Positions 9,766 through 18,700 of a DNA stretch of 64,000 nucleotides are shown piece by piece. The notes under the pieces were generated by a model. It did not search any database. It saw only the letters and a list, made by a program, of their open reading frames with translations, and had not been told where the DNA came from. The stretch's first letter is position 1. Each line of letters opens with the position of its first letter. This DNA is from an uncultured Lachnospiraceae bacterium (GTDB lineage: Bacteria; Bacillota; Clostridia; Lachnospirales; Lachnospiraceae), in NCBI GenBank assembly GCA_946628415.1, contig CAMOWK010000007.1, positions 62,001 through 126,000 of the forward strand. The letters run 5' to 3'. Made by a program: the position numbers and the translations under genes.

Positions 9766-10992
9766 TTAGACAAAAACACCTTCCTGTCTGTAATTTGACA
9801 GAAAATCTCTTATTCTTTCAGCGGCATCCTTAAGTACATCCATTTCCGGAAGATATACTATGCGGAAATGATCCGGAACTTCCCAGTGGAATCCTCCGCC
9901 GTGAGTAAAGAGAATCTTTTTCTCCTTAAGGATATCATAGGCGAACTTCTCGTCATTTACTATTCCAAACATTTCCGTGTCAATCTTAGGGAAGATGTAA
10001 AATGCCGCCTTCGGCTTAACTGCCGAAAGACCCGGAATGTCATTTATCGCATTGTAAATGAACTCCCTCTGCTCATAAACCCTTCCGCCCGGCTGTATCA
10101 GAGTATCGGTTTCAGCTGTAATATCAAGCGCCGGAGCTATAAGAGACTGAGCCGGAACATTGGAACAGAGTCTCATGGATGAAAGGAGATTGATTCCTTC
10201 TATATACCCTTTGGCATTTTTCTTATTACCTGAAATGGACATCCAGCCTACACGGTATCCTGCGATAAGATGCGACTTGGACAATCCGTTAAATGTAATG
10301 CAGAGTCCGTTTGTAAGGCTTGCAATTGACACATGCTTCTCGCCGTCCATAACAAGACGGTCATATATCTCATCGGCAAAAATGATAAGATCATGTGCTT
10401 CGGCAAGATTAACTATATCGATAAGAATATCCTTCGGATAAAGAGCTCCCGTCGGATTATTCGGATTAATCACAACTATGCCCTTGGTTCTGGGCGTGAT
10501 CTTTTTTCTTATATCATCTATATCAGGATACCAGTCCTGTTCTTCGTCACATATATAGTGAACAGCCGTTCCGCCCGCAAGCGTTACAGATGCCGTCCAA
10601 AGAGGATAGTCCGGAGCAGGAACAAGGATTTCATCACCGTAATCAAGAAGCCCCTGCATGGAAAGTGTTATAAGTTCACTGACTCCGTTTCCGGTATAAA
10701 CATCATCAATGGACACGCCATCGATCCCTTTCTTTGAATCGTATTTTATAATTGCTTCTCTTGCCGAGACAAGACCTTTTGAATCAGAATATCCCTCTGT
10801 ATCAACAAGGTTGTTGGTCATGGTTTTTATGAGCTCATCCGGTGCTCTGAAACCGAAGGGTGCCGGATTTCCTATATTAAGCTTAAGTACGTCTTCTCCC
10901 GCACGGATCATACGATTCGCTTCATCCATTACAGGGCCTCTTATGTCGTAACATACATTATTAAGCTTTACAGATTTTTCAAAATTCCTCAT
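9766..10992 (-). CDS. alaA: AlaA-type alanine aminotransferase (PLP, fold type I)
   Basis: The 408-residue enzyme closely follows AlaA of enterobacteria over its N-terminal part (DIRGPVMDEANR, LKLNIGNPAPFGF, GYSDSKGL). The PLP lysine lies in FNGLSKSHLIAGYRVGW, with the NPNNPTGALY and DEIYDRLV cofactor motifs upstream. The expected reaction is pyruvate plus glutamate to alanine plus 2-oxoglutarate. I placed the start at the ATG at 10992 because AAGGAGG lies six bases upstream; a GTG one codon earlier is less likely. No terminator is visible after the stop, so some transcripts may run into the atp operon. Confidence 0.88.
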   Translation of the reverse strand: MRNFEKSVKLNNVCYDIRGPVMDEANRMIRAGEDVLKLNIGNPAPFGFRAPDELIKTMTNNLVDTEGYSDSKGLVSAREAIIKYDSKKGIDGVSIDDVYTGNGVSELITLSMQGLLDYGDEILVPAPDYPLWTASVTLAGGTAVHYICDEEQDWYPDIDDIRKKITPRTKGIVVINPNNPTGALYPKDILIDIVNLAEAHDLIIFADEIYDRLVMDGEKHVSIASLTNGLCITFNGLSKSHLIAGYRVGWMSISGNKKNAKGYIEGINLLSSMRLCSNVPAQSLIAPALDITAETDTLIQPGGRVYEQREFIYNAINDIPGLSAVKPKAAFYIFPKIDTEMFGIVNDEKFAYDILKEKKILFTHGGGFHWEVPDHFRIVYLPEMDVLKDAAERIRDFLSNYRQEGVFV

Positions 10993-11143
10993 CACTAGCC
11001 TCCTTAAAAAACCCAGATGGCATAATCACACACTGAGTCAGTTTATCATAAAACAAAATGACATTGCAAGCACGCCATGCAATATTGCTGCATTATTTTC
11101 TGAATACTATTACCCCATTAATTCCGGTATTAATAATCCCGGT

Positions 11144-11692
11144 TCAATCCTGCATAAGTAATTGAAGGAGTTTGTCATATATAAAATCTACGCTTGCCTC
11201 TCTTACCGCATTTCTTCCTATATCACCAAAATGCATGAGCCATGTAAATGTCTTTCCACCCATGTATATACCAAAGGAAACTGTCCCCACAGGTTTTTCC
11301 AAGCTTCCGCCGCTTGGGCCTGCAATTCCGCTTATCCCAACACCAATTACGTCTGTAACTATCGCATCGCTATCACCGGCATCGACCTCATCTACAGGCA
11401 TCTTACTTCTTATCAGACGCCCGACTCTTGCGGCGCCGTATGCCATCTCGCCTGCAACCTCCTCGCTTACTACCCCATACTTTTCTATCGTTTCTGCTTT
11501 TACCCCAAGCTCCTGAACCTTCGCCTCATTTGCATAGGTAATGAAACTCACATCAAGTACGGAAGATGCGCTCGGTACATTTACAAGTCTTGCCGCTGCA
11601 AGCCCCGCGGTGCATGACTCCGCAAACACTATATGATAACCTCTTTCAGCAAGAAGATTCACAAGCTTTTCCTCTTTTGTCATCTCTATCAT
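11144..11692 (-). CDS. pncC: CinA C-terminal (PncC-type) nicotinamide-nucleotide amidase
   Basis: The 182-residue protein consists only of the CinA C-terminal domain: AESCTAGLAAARLVNVPSAS near the N-terminus, FITYANEAK, and GISGIAGPSGGSLEKPVGT. Stand-alone PncC deamidates NMN to nicotinate mononucleotide in the pyridine nucleotide cycle. An extra segment of about 20 residues (around 95-115) relative to short PncC is visible between the VGR and GVGISGIAGP motifs. The N-terminal MoaB-like domain of full CinA is absent. It follows the acyl-ACP thioesterase gene with a 37-base gap. Confidence 0.85.
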   Translation of the reverse strand: MIEMTKEEKLVNLLAERGYHIVFAESCTAGLAAARLVNVPSASSVLDVSFITYANEAKVQELGVKAETIEKYGVVSEEVAGEMAYGAARVGRLIRSKMPVDEVDAGDSDAIVTDVIGVGISGIAGPSGGSLEKPVGTVSFGIYMGGKTFTWLMHFGDIGRNAVREASVDFIYDKLLQLLMQD

Positions 11693-11729
11693 CTCCTAAA
11701 TGCATGTGATAAGAGATTTCTCATCACCT

Positions 11730-12491
11730 TTAATTCTTACTACTTGTTTCAAATCGGGCAATAAGCATAGGCTTTCCTTCTTCATCACCCAGAACAACCG
11801 TCCATACATTTTCCGCTCTTTTAATGCGTGGATACAGCTTATCTCCGAGATGAGCCTGCTGTTTATATTCCGCAGCAAAACTGCTCACATTTATATTCTC
11901 GGGAAGAGTTCTTAAGGCTATATCTATATACTGCGCGTTATTAACATGCCCGTTAGTATCAATATTGGTAGGAAGTACCTCTATCACCTTTTGCTCTTCC
12001 CACTCACCTGTACGTATATCGATTTTCCCTTTTATGAAATGTTCCTTTATGCTTTCATCTATCCCAAACTGAGAAAGCCTCTCTTCTACCGGCGTATCAC
12101 TTCCATAGGCGTCAAGTTCTTCCTGTGGTACATTTTTGTCCGGCATACCCGAACTTAGTTTTACATATGCCCATTCAGACATGGCAAATACCAGTACCTC
12201 GCCCTTACTGTCCTTTATGAGAAAGCTTCTTTTTCCTATGAAGTATCTAAAACCACATGCCCATGTTACGATTTCGATCTCTTCACCAAAGCGGGGTTCC
12301 CGAAGTATAAACACCTGCCAGTTTGTAAGCATCCATGCCGTATCATGTTCTTTAAGCCAGTCAAGTCCAACGCCCTTATCCTCGGATTCAAATGAACAGC
12401 AGTCCTGAAAATAGTTGACTATTGAAAGCGGTGTAAGAACCCTTGTATGCGATGCTTCGCTGTATCTTATCCTTGATTTAAAACTATACAT
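11730..12491 (-). CDS. Acyl-ACP thioesterase
   Basis: This 253-residue protein is of the FatA/FatB-like Acyl-ACP_TE family with two hot-dog domains. NWQVFILREPRFGEEIEI and the WACGFRYFIGKRSF segment lie in the N-terminal domain. NIDTNGHVNNAQYIDI (about residues 178-193) carries the Asn and His of the active site in the C-terminal domain. It would release free fatty acids from acyl carrier protein; chain preference cannot be read. The acpP gene lies about 15 kb away. The start MYSFKSRIRYSE fits family N-termini. Confidence 0.88.
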   Translation of the reverse strand: MYSFKSRIRYSEASHTRVLTPLSIVNYFQDCCSFESEDKGVGLDWLKEHDTAWMLTNWQVFILREPRFGEEIEIVTWACGFRYFIGKRSFLIKDSKGEVLVFAMSEWAYVKLSSGMPDKNVPQEELDAYGSDTPVEERLSQFGIDESIKEHFIKGKIDIRTGEWEEQKVIEVLPTNIDTNGHVNNAQYIDIALRTLPENINVSSFAAEYKQQAHLGDKLYPRIKRAENVWTVVLGDEEGKPMLIARFETSSKN

Positions 12492-12552
12492 GTAATGTCA
12501 CCATCCATATTCCGTACAAATATAACTCCCGGGAGCCCTGATATGTACCGCC

Positions 12553-12597
12553 CAATAAAAGAGGGGTCAAATAAACTGCAACATGACCCCTTTAAAA
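12553..12597 (-). terminator. Rho-independent terminator after the DtxR-family gene
   Basis: On the minus strand, just after the regulator stop at 12604, AGGGGTCA (12584-12591) pairs with TGACCCCT (12562-12569) over a 14-base loop, followed by CTTTTATT. This separates the regulator from the thioesterase gene downstream. Confidence 0.7.
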
Positions 12598-12603
12598 TCT
12601 ATA

Positions 12604-12972
12604 CTAATTTTTAGAATCTTTAACGTACTGTTTAATACCCTGAAATGTACTTTCACTGATGATGTGTTCTATTCTGCATGCATCCTTCTCTGCTGTTTCT
12701 GCATCTATCCCTGCAGTAAGCTGAAGAAATTCTGTCAGAGTAGTATGCTTCTCATATACCTCACCGGCTTTTTTCATTCCAAGCTCAGTAAGATGAATTA
12801 CGCCATCATCACTCTTTACTATATACCCATCCTTTGAAAGGAGGGACATTGCCCTGCTTACACTCGGTCTGCTGAATCCCAGTTCACGTGCAACATCAAT
12901 GGAACGAACATTGCCGTTCTTCTCCTTTAGTATAAGTATTGTCTCAAGATAATCTTCGCCTGATTCGTACAT
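12604..12972 (-). CDS. DtxR/MntR-family metal-dependent transcription regulator
   Basis: The 122-residue protein starts MYESGEDYLETIL, the typical N-terminus of this family. It has a winged helix-turn-helix (ARELGFSRPSVSRAMSLLSKDGY, about 28-50) and a dimerisation/metal domain ending in DACRIEHIIS, whose Cys, Glu and His match DtxR/MntR metal ligands. It presumably represses metal uptake genes when Mn2+ or Fe2+ is plentiful. No transporter gene is adjacent. The frame is open 24 codons further upstream, but GGGGG six bases before the ATG at 12972 and the family N-terminus fix the start. Confidence 0.9.
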   Translation of the reverse strand: MYESGEDYLETILILKEKNGNVRSIDVARELGFSRPSVSRAMSLLSKDGYIVKSDDGVIHLTELGMKKAGEVYEKHTTLTEFLQLTAGIDAETAEKDACRIEHIISESTFQGIKQYVKDSKN

Positions 12973-13003
12973 TTTATCCCCCAAATATACTATTATTACA
13001 GGT

Positions 13004-13032
13004 ATTCTATAACTTAGATACCAACTATGCAA
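13004..13032 (-). promoter_or_regulatory. Predicted promoter of the DtxR-family gene
   Basis: TTGCAT (13027-13032) and TAGAAT (13004-13009) are separated by 17 bases on the minus strand, about 30 bases before the start codon. An imperfect palindrome GTATCTAAGT-TATAGAATAC covers the -10 region (13003-13022) and could be an autoregulatory operator; that part is inference. Confidence 0.5.
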
Positions 13033-13114
13033 GAGCGATTTCATGATGAAATGCTGTTCATCTGTAATTAAATGATATTATCAATCTGTAGGATTTTTAC
13101 TGCACATTGCCGCC

Positions 13115-13879
13115 TTACATATTCGATGCTAAACTCTCTGCCAATTCAGCCTGCTCCGCTGCATCTGTCTCATTCTGTTTCCATGTGAGTCCGAGACCGT
13201 CATCATTATATCTCGGTATAACATGAACATGAAGATGGAAAACAGTCTGACCTGCCGCAGGCTCATTGTTCTGAAGAACATTTACACCGTCACAGTTAAA
13301 TGTCTTCTTCATGGAAAGAGCAATTCTTTTTGCAAGAGGAAGAATCTTTTCTGCCACAGTATCATCTACCTCATAAAGGTTATCAGCGTGCTGCTTAGGT
13401 ATAATAAGTGAATGGCCTTTCGCCGCAGGACTGGCATCAAGTATCACTCTGAAATCATCATCTTCATACACAGTATTTGTAGGGAATACCCCATTTGCAA
13501 GCTTGCAGAATATGCAATCATCTTTCGTCATTTTCTTTTCCTCCTTTAAAATCATCCTCTCCCTATTATAATCATTTATCATCTGTTTTAAAAGCTTTGT
13601 AGGAACACGCACACTTCTTGGATTATCATTTTCCGAAAACTGCTCTTCTATAAGAGTCTCATCCTTTCCGAACTCCGCAGTAAAAACATTTCCGCCAAAT
13701 GAACCGCCGCCCGACTCAGCTTTCCCGAGTTCCTCTTCAATGTAATCACTGAAATTCGGAACCTCTACATTTATGAACGAGGAGAGCAGGGAGTAATTCT
13801 CTTCCTCTATATCAAGCACTAGCCTTTTTCTTCCCTTCCGAAGAGATATCGTTCGGAAGCTGTAATGTATATCATCCAT
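13115..13879 (-). CDS. HIT-family hydrolase with in-frame N-terminal extension
   Basis: Codons 117-254 encode a complete HIT protein: CIFCKLANG zinc-binding start, LDASPAAKGHSLIIPKQH, and the catalytic histidine triad FHLHVHVIPR. Such enzymes hydrolyse nucleoside phosphoramidates or dinucleotides. Codons 1-116 form an unrecognised region starting MDDIHYSFRT (AGGGA six bases upstream), with a Gly-rich stretch and a basic, helical end. No stop separates them. Yet the HIT ATG at 13531 has its own consensus SD (AAAGGAGG), so the HIT part can be made alone. It may be one fusion, or two products from one frame. A GTG at 13912 is a weaker alternative start. Confidence 0.8.
   Translation of the reverse strand: MDDIHYSFRTISLRKGRKRLVLDIEEENYSLLSSFINVEVPNFSDYIEEELGKAESGGGSFGGNVFTAEFGKDETLIEEQFSENDNPRSVRVPTKLLKQMINDYNRERMILKEEKKMTKDDCIFCKLANGVFPTNTVYEDDDFRVILDASPAAKGHSLIIPKQHADNLYEVDDTVAEKILPLAKRIALSMKKTFNCDGVNVLQNNEPAAGQTVFHLHVHVIPRYNDDGLGLTWKQNETDAAEQAELAESLASNM
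13531..13550 (-). promoter_or_regulatory. Internal Shine-Dalgarno and start for the HIT domain
   Basis: AAAGGAGG lies about eight bases before an in-frame ATG at 13531, which encodes MTKDDCIFCK, a canonical HIT-protein N-terminus. It sits inside the longer frame, so the 138-residue HIT protein can be translated independently of the 116-residue upstream segment. Confidence 0.7.
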
Positions 13880-14017
13880 ATTAAATCCCTGTTCTGTAAA
13901 ATGTATCGCCACGCCTTACATAAATAGCAATCCTTGCTTTGTTTATGTGATTTTTATTTATGAATTATTTGTCTCATTATTATATGTTTTCTTATGATAT
14001 CATGCAGGAAATTTTAG

Positions 14018-14860
14018 TTAGTTATCATAAATCGGAAATGCAGAAATGATTCTTCCGTCATCGGTAAGATACATATCGATGAGTATACCACTTTCCGAAA
14101 CACCTTCGTAAGTATTTCCCGAGACAAGCTCTCTGTCATTATATGCTTCCGTAATGGCATCTATAACTTCCTGCGGCGACAGTTCAATAGGGAAGAAAGA
14201 AGAATACCCTTTGTTGCCATTTTTGTTTTTCCCGTCTATCTTTACTTTCGCAGTATAAACTCCATAGTCGTCAGGCTCAGTTCTTGAATCAGGATCCGCC
14301 TCGCCGGGCGTATTGCCTATACCCTCATAATGGTATCCGCCGCCATTACTGCCCTTAAAGATATGTTCTATGGCTGACTTTGTAAAAATCTTCGTGCCTG
14401 AAAGCTTCTTTAATTCAAGCTCGCTGTACCTGCCGTAAAGACTGTCCCTGTCTACTTCGGTTTCATCCTCTTTTGACTCATCTCCGGACTCACCGTTTCC
14501 TAATCCTGTTTTATCAGCTTTCGATTCATCTCCTGACTTGCTGCTTCCTGATTCAGCTTTATCCTCTTTTGATTCATCTCCTGACTTGCTGCTTCCTGAT
14601 TCTGTTTTATCAGCTTTCGATTCCGTCGTCAGGCTCTCAGCAGTTGCCGTGGTGCCGCTTTCAGTCGTCAGCTCAGCGCCGCTCGCAGTTGTCAGCTCAG
14701 TCACGCTCTCGGTCGTCAGCTCAGTCACACTTTCAGTTGTCTCCACTGAAAGCGTCGTATGAGGCTCTGCTGTTCCTCTTCCTCTAAACATCGTTACAAC
14801 GCCGATAATGATCATTACCGCCACTGCAACAGCTAAAACGATTTTATCTCTCTTGTTCAT
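14018..14860 (-). CDS. Membrane-anchored EndoU-type ribonuclease with low-complexity linker
   Basis: The 280-residue protein has an N-terminal membrane helix (about 7-24, signal peptide or anchor), then about 120 residues rich in Thr, Ser, Glu, Lys and Gly, with repeats of SGSSKSGDESK. The C-terminal domain (about 154-280) matches the bacterial EndoU fold seen in toxin C-termini: IEHIFKG with His166, GGYHYEG with His177, then GVYTAKVKIDG, SSFFPIELSPQEVIDAI and IISAFPIYDN. EndoU nucleases cleave RNA, often tRNA anticodon loops, in contact-dependent and polymorphic toxins. Here the domain stands alone behind an export signal and linker. No obvious immunity gene is adjacent. An SD-like GGAG precedes the start. 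Domain call is good, role uncertain. Confidence 0.8.
   Translation of the reverse strand: MNKRDKIVLAVAVAVMIIIGVVTMFRGRGTAEPHTTLSVETTESVTELTTESVTELTTASGAELTTESGTTATAESLTTESKADKTESGSSKSGDESKEDKAESGSSKSGDESKADKTGLGNGESGDESKEDETEVDRDSLYGRYSELELKKLSGTKIFTKSAIEHIFKGSNGGGYHYEGIGNTPGEADPDSRTEPDDYGVYTAKVKIDGKNKNGNKGYSSFFPIELSPQEVIDAITEAYNDRELVSGNTYEGVSESGILIDMYLTDDGRIISAFPIYDN
14463..14625. repeat. Imperfect tandem repeat in the EndoU linker
   Basis: The coding DNA repeats a unit of about 45-48 bases, encoding SGSSKSGDESKEDKAE and variants three times. A shorter Thr/Glu/Val repeat (VTELTTES) follows at about 14690-14745. The repeats keep the reading frame and lie in a likely extended linker. Confidence 0.75.
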
Positions 14861-14925
14861 TTCTTATCTCCATCTGCAAGTAAATATAAAAAGATGGTCA
14901 ATCTGTATATCCGCCGTAGATAGTC

Positions 14926-15651
14926 TTATTTCGGATCCTCGAGCATCTCACTGTTCACTTTTATAACAGCTCTCGGAATAGCATCTCTGGAATTCTTCCA
15001 GTCCGCATCCTTGTTTCTGTAATCATACTTATCTATAAACCAGGACACATCCCCGTTCACTCTTTTTATATTTTCAAAGAAAACCTTATTTAATACTTCA
15101 AGGAACTCCGCATACTGCCTGTCATTTAACTCTTTTCTTCCAAGAGAATAAAGCTCCTTATAATGCTCTATACAGAACCCCTTACCGCTACTGAATTTTT
15201 CTCTGAAACTTTCTTCCTTTTTCCAAAGATGAAAAATCGTATTTATGTATCTTGGATAATTCTTATCTATCCTGTCACATACAAAACAGCTGTCATTTAA
15301 CTTTTCAACATATTCTTCAACTTCAGACTTTTCCTTTGCAGTGCCAAAAAGACTCTTCTTCGGAGCAGGGCTCTTTGCCGCCTTTTCGAGATCCCCTATC
15401 ACCTTATTCATATGAGTATTCAGCATAAGAGCAAGACCAAGCCTGTTCTTGTTGGTATACATCATACGTATATGCGGAGCACAGAATCCAAGTCTGTCCG
15501 TCATTTCCCTGTTATCATCCTCCATATACGAAGGTCCCATAGTAAACTCGATTGCATCATTTTCAAGTTTCTTATATATACTGCATATAGGACATTCCGT
15601 ATCCTCGGAAAATGCATCGTTAACCGGTATAGTAAAAAGCTGTTCTGCCAT
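14926..15651 (-). CDS. DUF6062-family cysteine-rich protein
   Basis: This 241-residue cytosolic protein has paired cysteine and histidine motifs: CPICSIY near residue 20, FCAPHIRMM, CFVCDRI around 120, and FCIEHYKELY. This repeated CxxC plus CxxH arrangement looks like metal binding and is typical of DUF6062 proteins of Lachnospiraceae, whose function is unknown. I placed the start at the second ATG (15651), eight bases after AAGG; an ATG two codons earlier is too close to the SD. A TATAAT (15683-15688) lies just upstream. It precedes the EndoU gene by 65 bases, but nothing in it suggests an immunity protein. Confidence 0.75.
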   Translation of the reverse strand: MAEQLFTIPVNDAFSEDTECPICSIYKKLENDAIEFTMGPSYMEDDNREMTDRLGFCAPHIRMMYTNKNRLGLALMLNTHMNKVIGDLEKAAKSPAPKKSLFGTAKEKSEVEEYVEKLNDSCFVCDRIDKNYPRYINTIFHLWKKEESFREKFSSGKGFCIEHYKELYSLGRKELNDRQYAEFLEVLNKVFFENIKRVNGDVSWFIDKYDYRNKDADWKNSRDAIPRAVIKVNSEMLEDPK

Positions 15652-15699
15652 GACCATATCCTTTCTTTATATCAATGCTGCAATTATAGTATATCTGCA

Positions 15700-15750
15700 A
15701 AGAAAATAAAAGACTGATAAACTGAAGGTCTGACCACAGTTTATCAGTCT
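15700..15750 (-). terminator. Terminator of the calpain-like gene
   Basis: A perfect 14-bp stem (15711-15724 with 15737-15750) with a 12-base loop begins seven bases after the calpain-like stop and is followed on the minus strand by TTTATTTTCT. Confidence 0.85.
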
Positions 15751-15757
15751 CTTATGA

Positions 15758-18700
15758 TTATCCTTTTTTAGCTCCTACATGTTCCTTTTTCTCTTCTTTT
15801 TTCACTGTCTTATTCGTTTTAGTCATCTTACGTGGATCCTTGGTTGCTTTCATAGTTGCCAAATCCACTCCTTTATCTATGCCACGCCCCTTCAGGCTGG
15901 TCTCTATCTTCTTAAGATGCGTTTCAACCTGATTCTTTGCAGGATTCTTCATACTGAAAATGTTAGTATTATTCGCGATTCCTCTAAATGCTTTATTATT
16001 ATATAATCGATCTGCCACAGCATCTATCTCTGATTTATCCTTTATATTGTTCATATCATAATACTTATCAATAAGAGTTTTGGCATATTCTTTCTCATAT
16101 TCCTGGTGAGGATTACGCCCTTCCTTTATAGCTGTTACCACTTTTCGGATTTCAGAACAAACCTTTTTTCTTCTGCTCTGTCTCTTGCTTGGTCCCATGA
16201 TTTTATCATCTACATGTTTTTCATAAGCACCAACAAGATTCATCAGTGGTTCAGTAAGCTTTTCCATATCCGCAATATTTCTTCCCTGTGCACCTGCCAG
16301 TTTATGACGGAACTGCTTTAAGCCTTCCACCAGGTCTTTATACTGATCCGAATCATGAGAATACTTTGAATTAGTGCATATAAGCGCATCATACAGATCA
16401 TTTGCCGATTTCATATAATCAGTCAGTTTATCATTTGTAACTATACTTTTCTCATGCTTATCCACTTCAGCAGGTGTAATTATATCGTAACCCACAATCT
16501 TTTTCTGCGGTATACTTTCAAGAACCTTATCGCCATTATAATGAATTCTTTCAAAATCATTCAGAAAGTCCTCCATCTCCATATCAAAGATTCCATCTTT
16601 AACGTTTACCCACTTTCCTACTACCTTGCCATCCTCATTGGTATATTCGACACCATTATCTGATGTAAGCTTCGTGTGCGGATTCTTTATCCTGAAATAA
16701 TATTTCGGAGGCACATCATCCGATGCATATGCTCCGATAAGCGAATACGCGTGCTGCTCATCCGCAAGCTTCGTTTTTTCCGCTTTATTATAAGTTGAGC
16801 AGGAAACAAGAAGCCCTTTATCAATAGCGGTCTTAACCTCGTTAAAGAATTTTTCCGTCTTCTCTCTTTTGGGTATTTGATGTTCAAGACCCATATCAAA
16901 GATCCTCTCCCTGAGCCGTTCATATACACCTATCATACCTCTTTCAAATCCATCAAACTCATTACCAGTTAAATCATTGTCTTTAGCCACCTCTTCTATC
17001 GCATTATCACGGATATTTGCAAGAGAATTGCCAAGATCTTTAGTATTTCTTTTTTCCGGCGGATATGAAAGAATCGTTGTTACCATTTTAACAAGTCCGT
17101 CATATATATATTCCATGTATTCACCAGCAGCTTGATAACCAAGGTTGACAAAGAAATCATCAACCTTACTTACCACTTCATCTTTAGTAAGCTTTTGGAA
17201 CTCTTTTTCAGACATGTCTCCTATTCGGTCTCCTGGACTGCTTTTAGAATAACTGTAAAGAGCGTGCTTCACTATTGATTCCGGATCATTTACATCTACG
17301 TCTTTGATCTGTTCAAGTTTTTCCTTGGCTTCTTCAAGCTTCTTTCTTTCTTCTTGCACATTATAAAGTGATGGTTTATCAATAAAATGGCTTACCCCGT
17401 CAGGTCCCAGAAGATTTTCAAGGAATTGCTCCTCCAGACCGCCTTCTATTCCTCTTACACTTGGCTTCCAGTTTTCGAAACCCTTTGTCCTTCCAGCCAT
17501 AATCGGAAGATTATCGTTTTCACCTCTTGTTTCATGCAAACCGCTCATGGCGTAGGCTCTCTCAATAAGATTTACCCAAAGGCAGTCTTCTCCCATTCTT
17601 TCATACTGAATGCCTGCGGCACCAAATTTAGAGATGACCTTATCAACTCTGACATATACAGGCACAAATTCGGTAGTCCTGGTCTCTTTATTAAACTTTT
17701 TACCATAAAGTCTAACAGTTGCAGTACCGTCGCCATTATCTTTTATCATTTCCTTTATCTTCTGGGGATACATTCTTGCCACATTCTGAAGTCCCGCATA
17801 AAGATAACATTCCCCAGATACTCTCTGTGATACATCCGTCATCATGGGTTCATGAGGAAAGATCGGGGCATCAGGAATCTCTATCTCCTTGGAGGTTGTA
17901 TCAGCAAGTGTTACAAGAGTCTTTTGAAATGAATTCAGTCCCTCCCTGTCTATATTAAGATCAAGCTTTACCTTGTGCGAATTAATATAATAGAATTCAT
18001 TACCGTCTTCATCATTAAGGCATATAGCAGTGCGTCCATCTAGACCATCAGCGTATTCTATATTCAACTTTAAATCTACCTTTGTCTTCTTAAGACCTAG
18101 TTTGATTTCATCATCTGACTGCTTCATGAAATATGACTGTTTTTTCAGTTCATCTATATCCTTCATCTCGCCCCTTGACATGTTTTCAAAATACATATCA
18201 AAAGATGCAAGAGCTCTTCTTCTGTTATCTATAGTCTCCTGCATTAAGACATACTTACGATCAATCTTTTTACGCTCATCTTCGGGCAGCTTTTTAAAAG
18301 CCTCTTCATCTATCTCATTTAGTTCTTTCTGAAGCTCCTCTTCTTCTATGTCCAGCGCTTTATTCAATTCCTCAAGCTTCTTGGGAATGCTGCTCACAAA
18401 ATCTCTTTCCTTAACATAGTTTTCATGTGTATAAGGATCAAGAAGTGCATACTCCTTCATTTCCTTTATAAAACTGTTAAACACAGGATTCTCTTCAAAG
18501 AAAACCCTGTACTGATCGCAGAGATTCCCTATCATCTGCTTATCTGCAAACGTATCCTCTTCGTAATCATGAAAACCAGCATTTATCCTTGCATGTCTTT
18601 CCAGCTGCTCAAGTGACTTTTCACCATACTTAGCAAGCGGGGTAATGTCGAAGATGTCTTCTTTTTTATTTGCAGTTGCATTACCTTCTACATTATTATT

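Noticed and set aside
14018-15651. EndoU toxin with DUF6062 as its immunity protein
   Set aside because: The DUF6062 gene is an independent cysteine-motif family found widely, precedes the toxin and has no immunity features.
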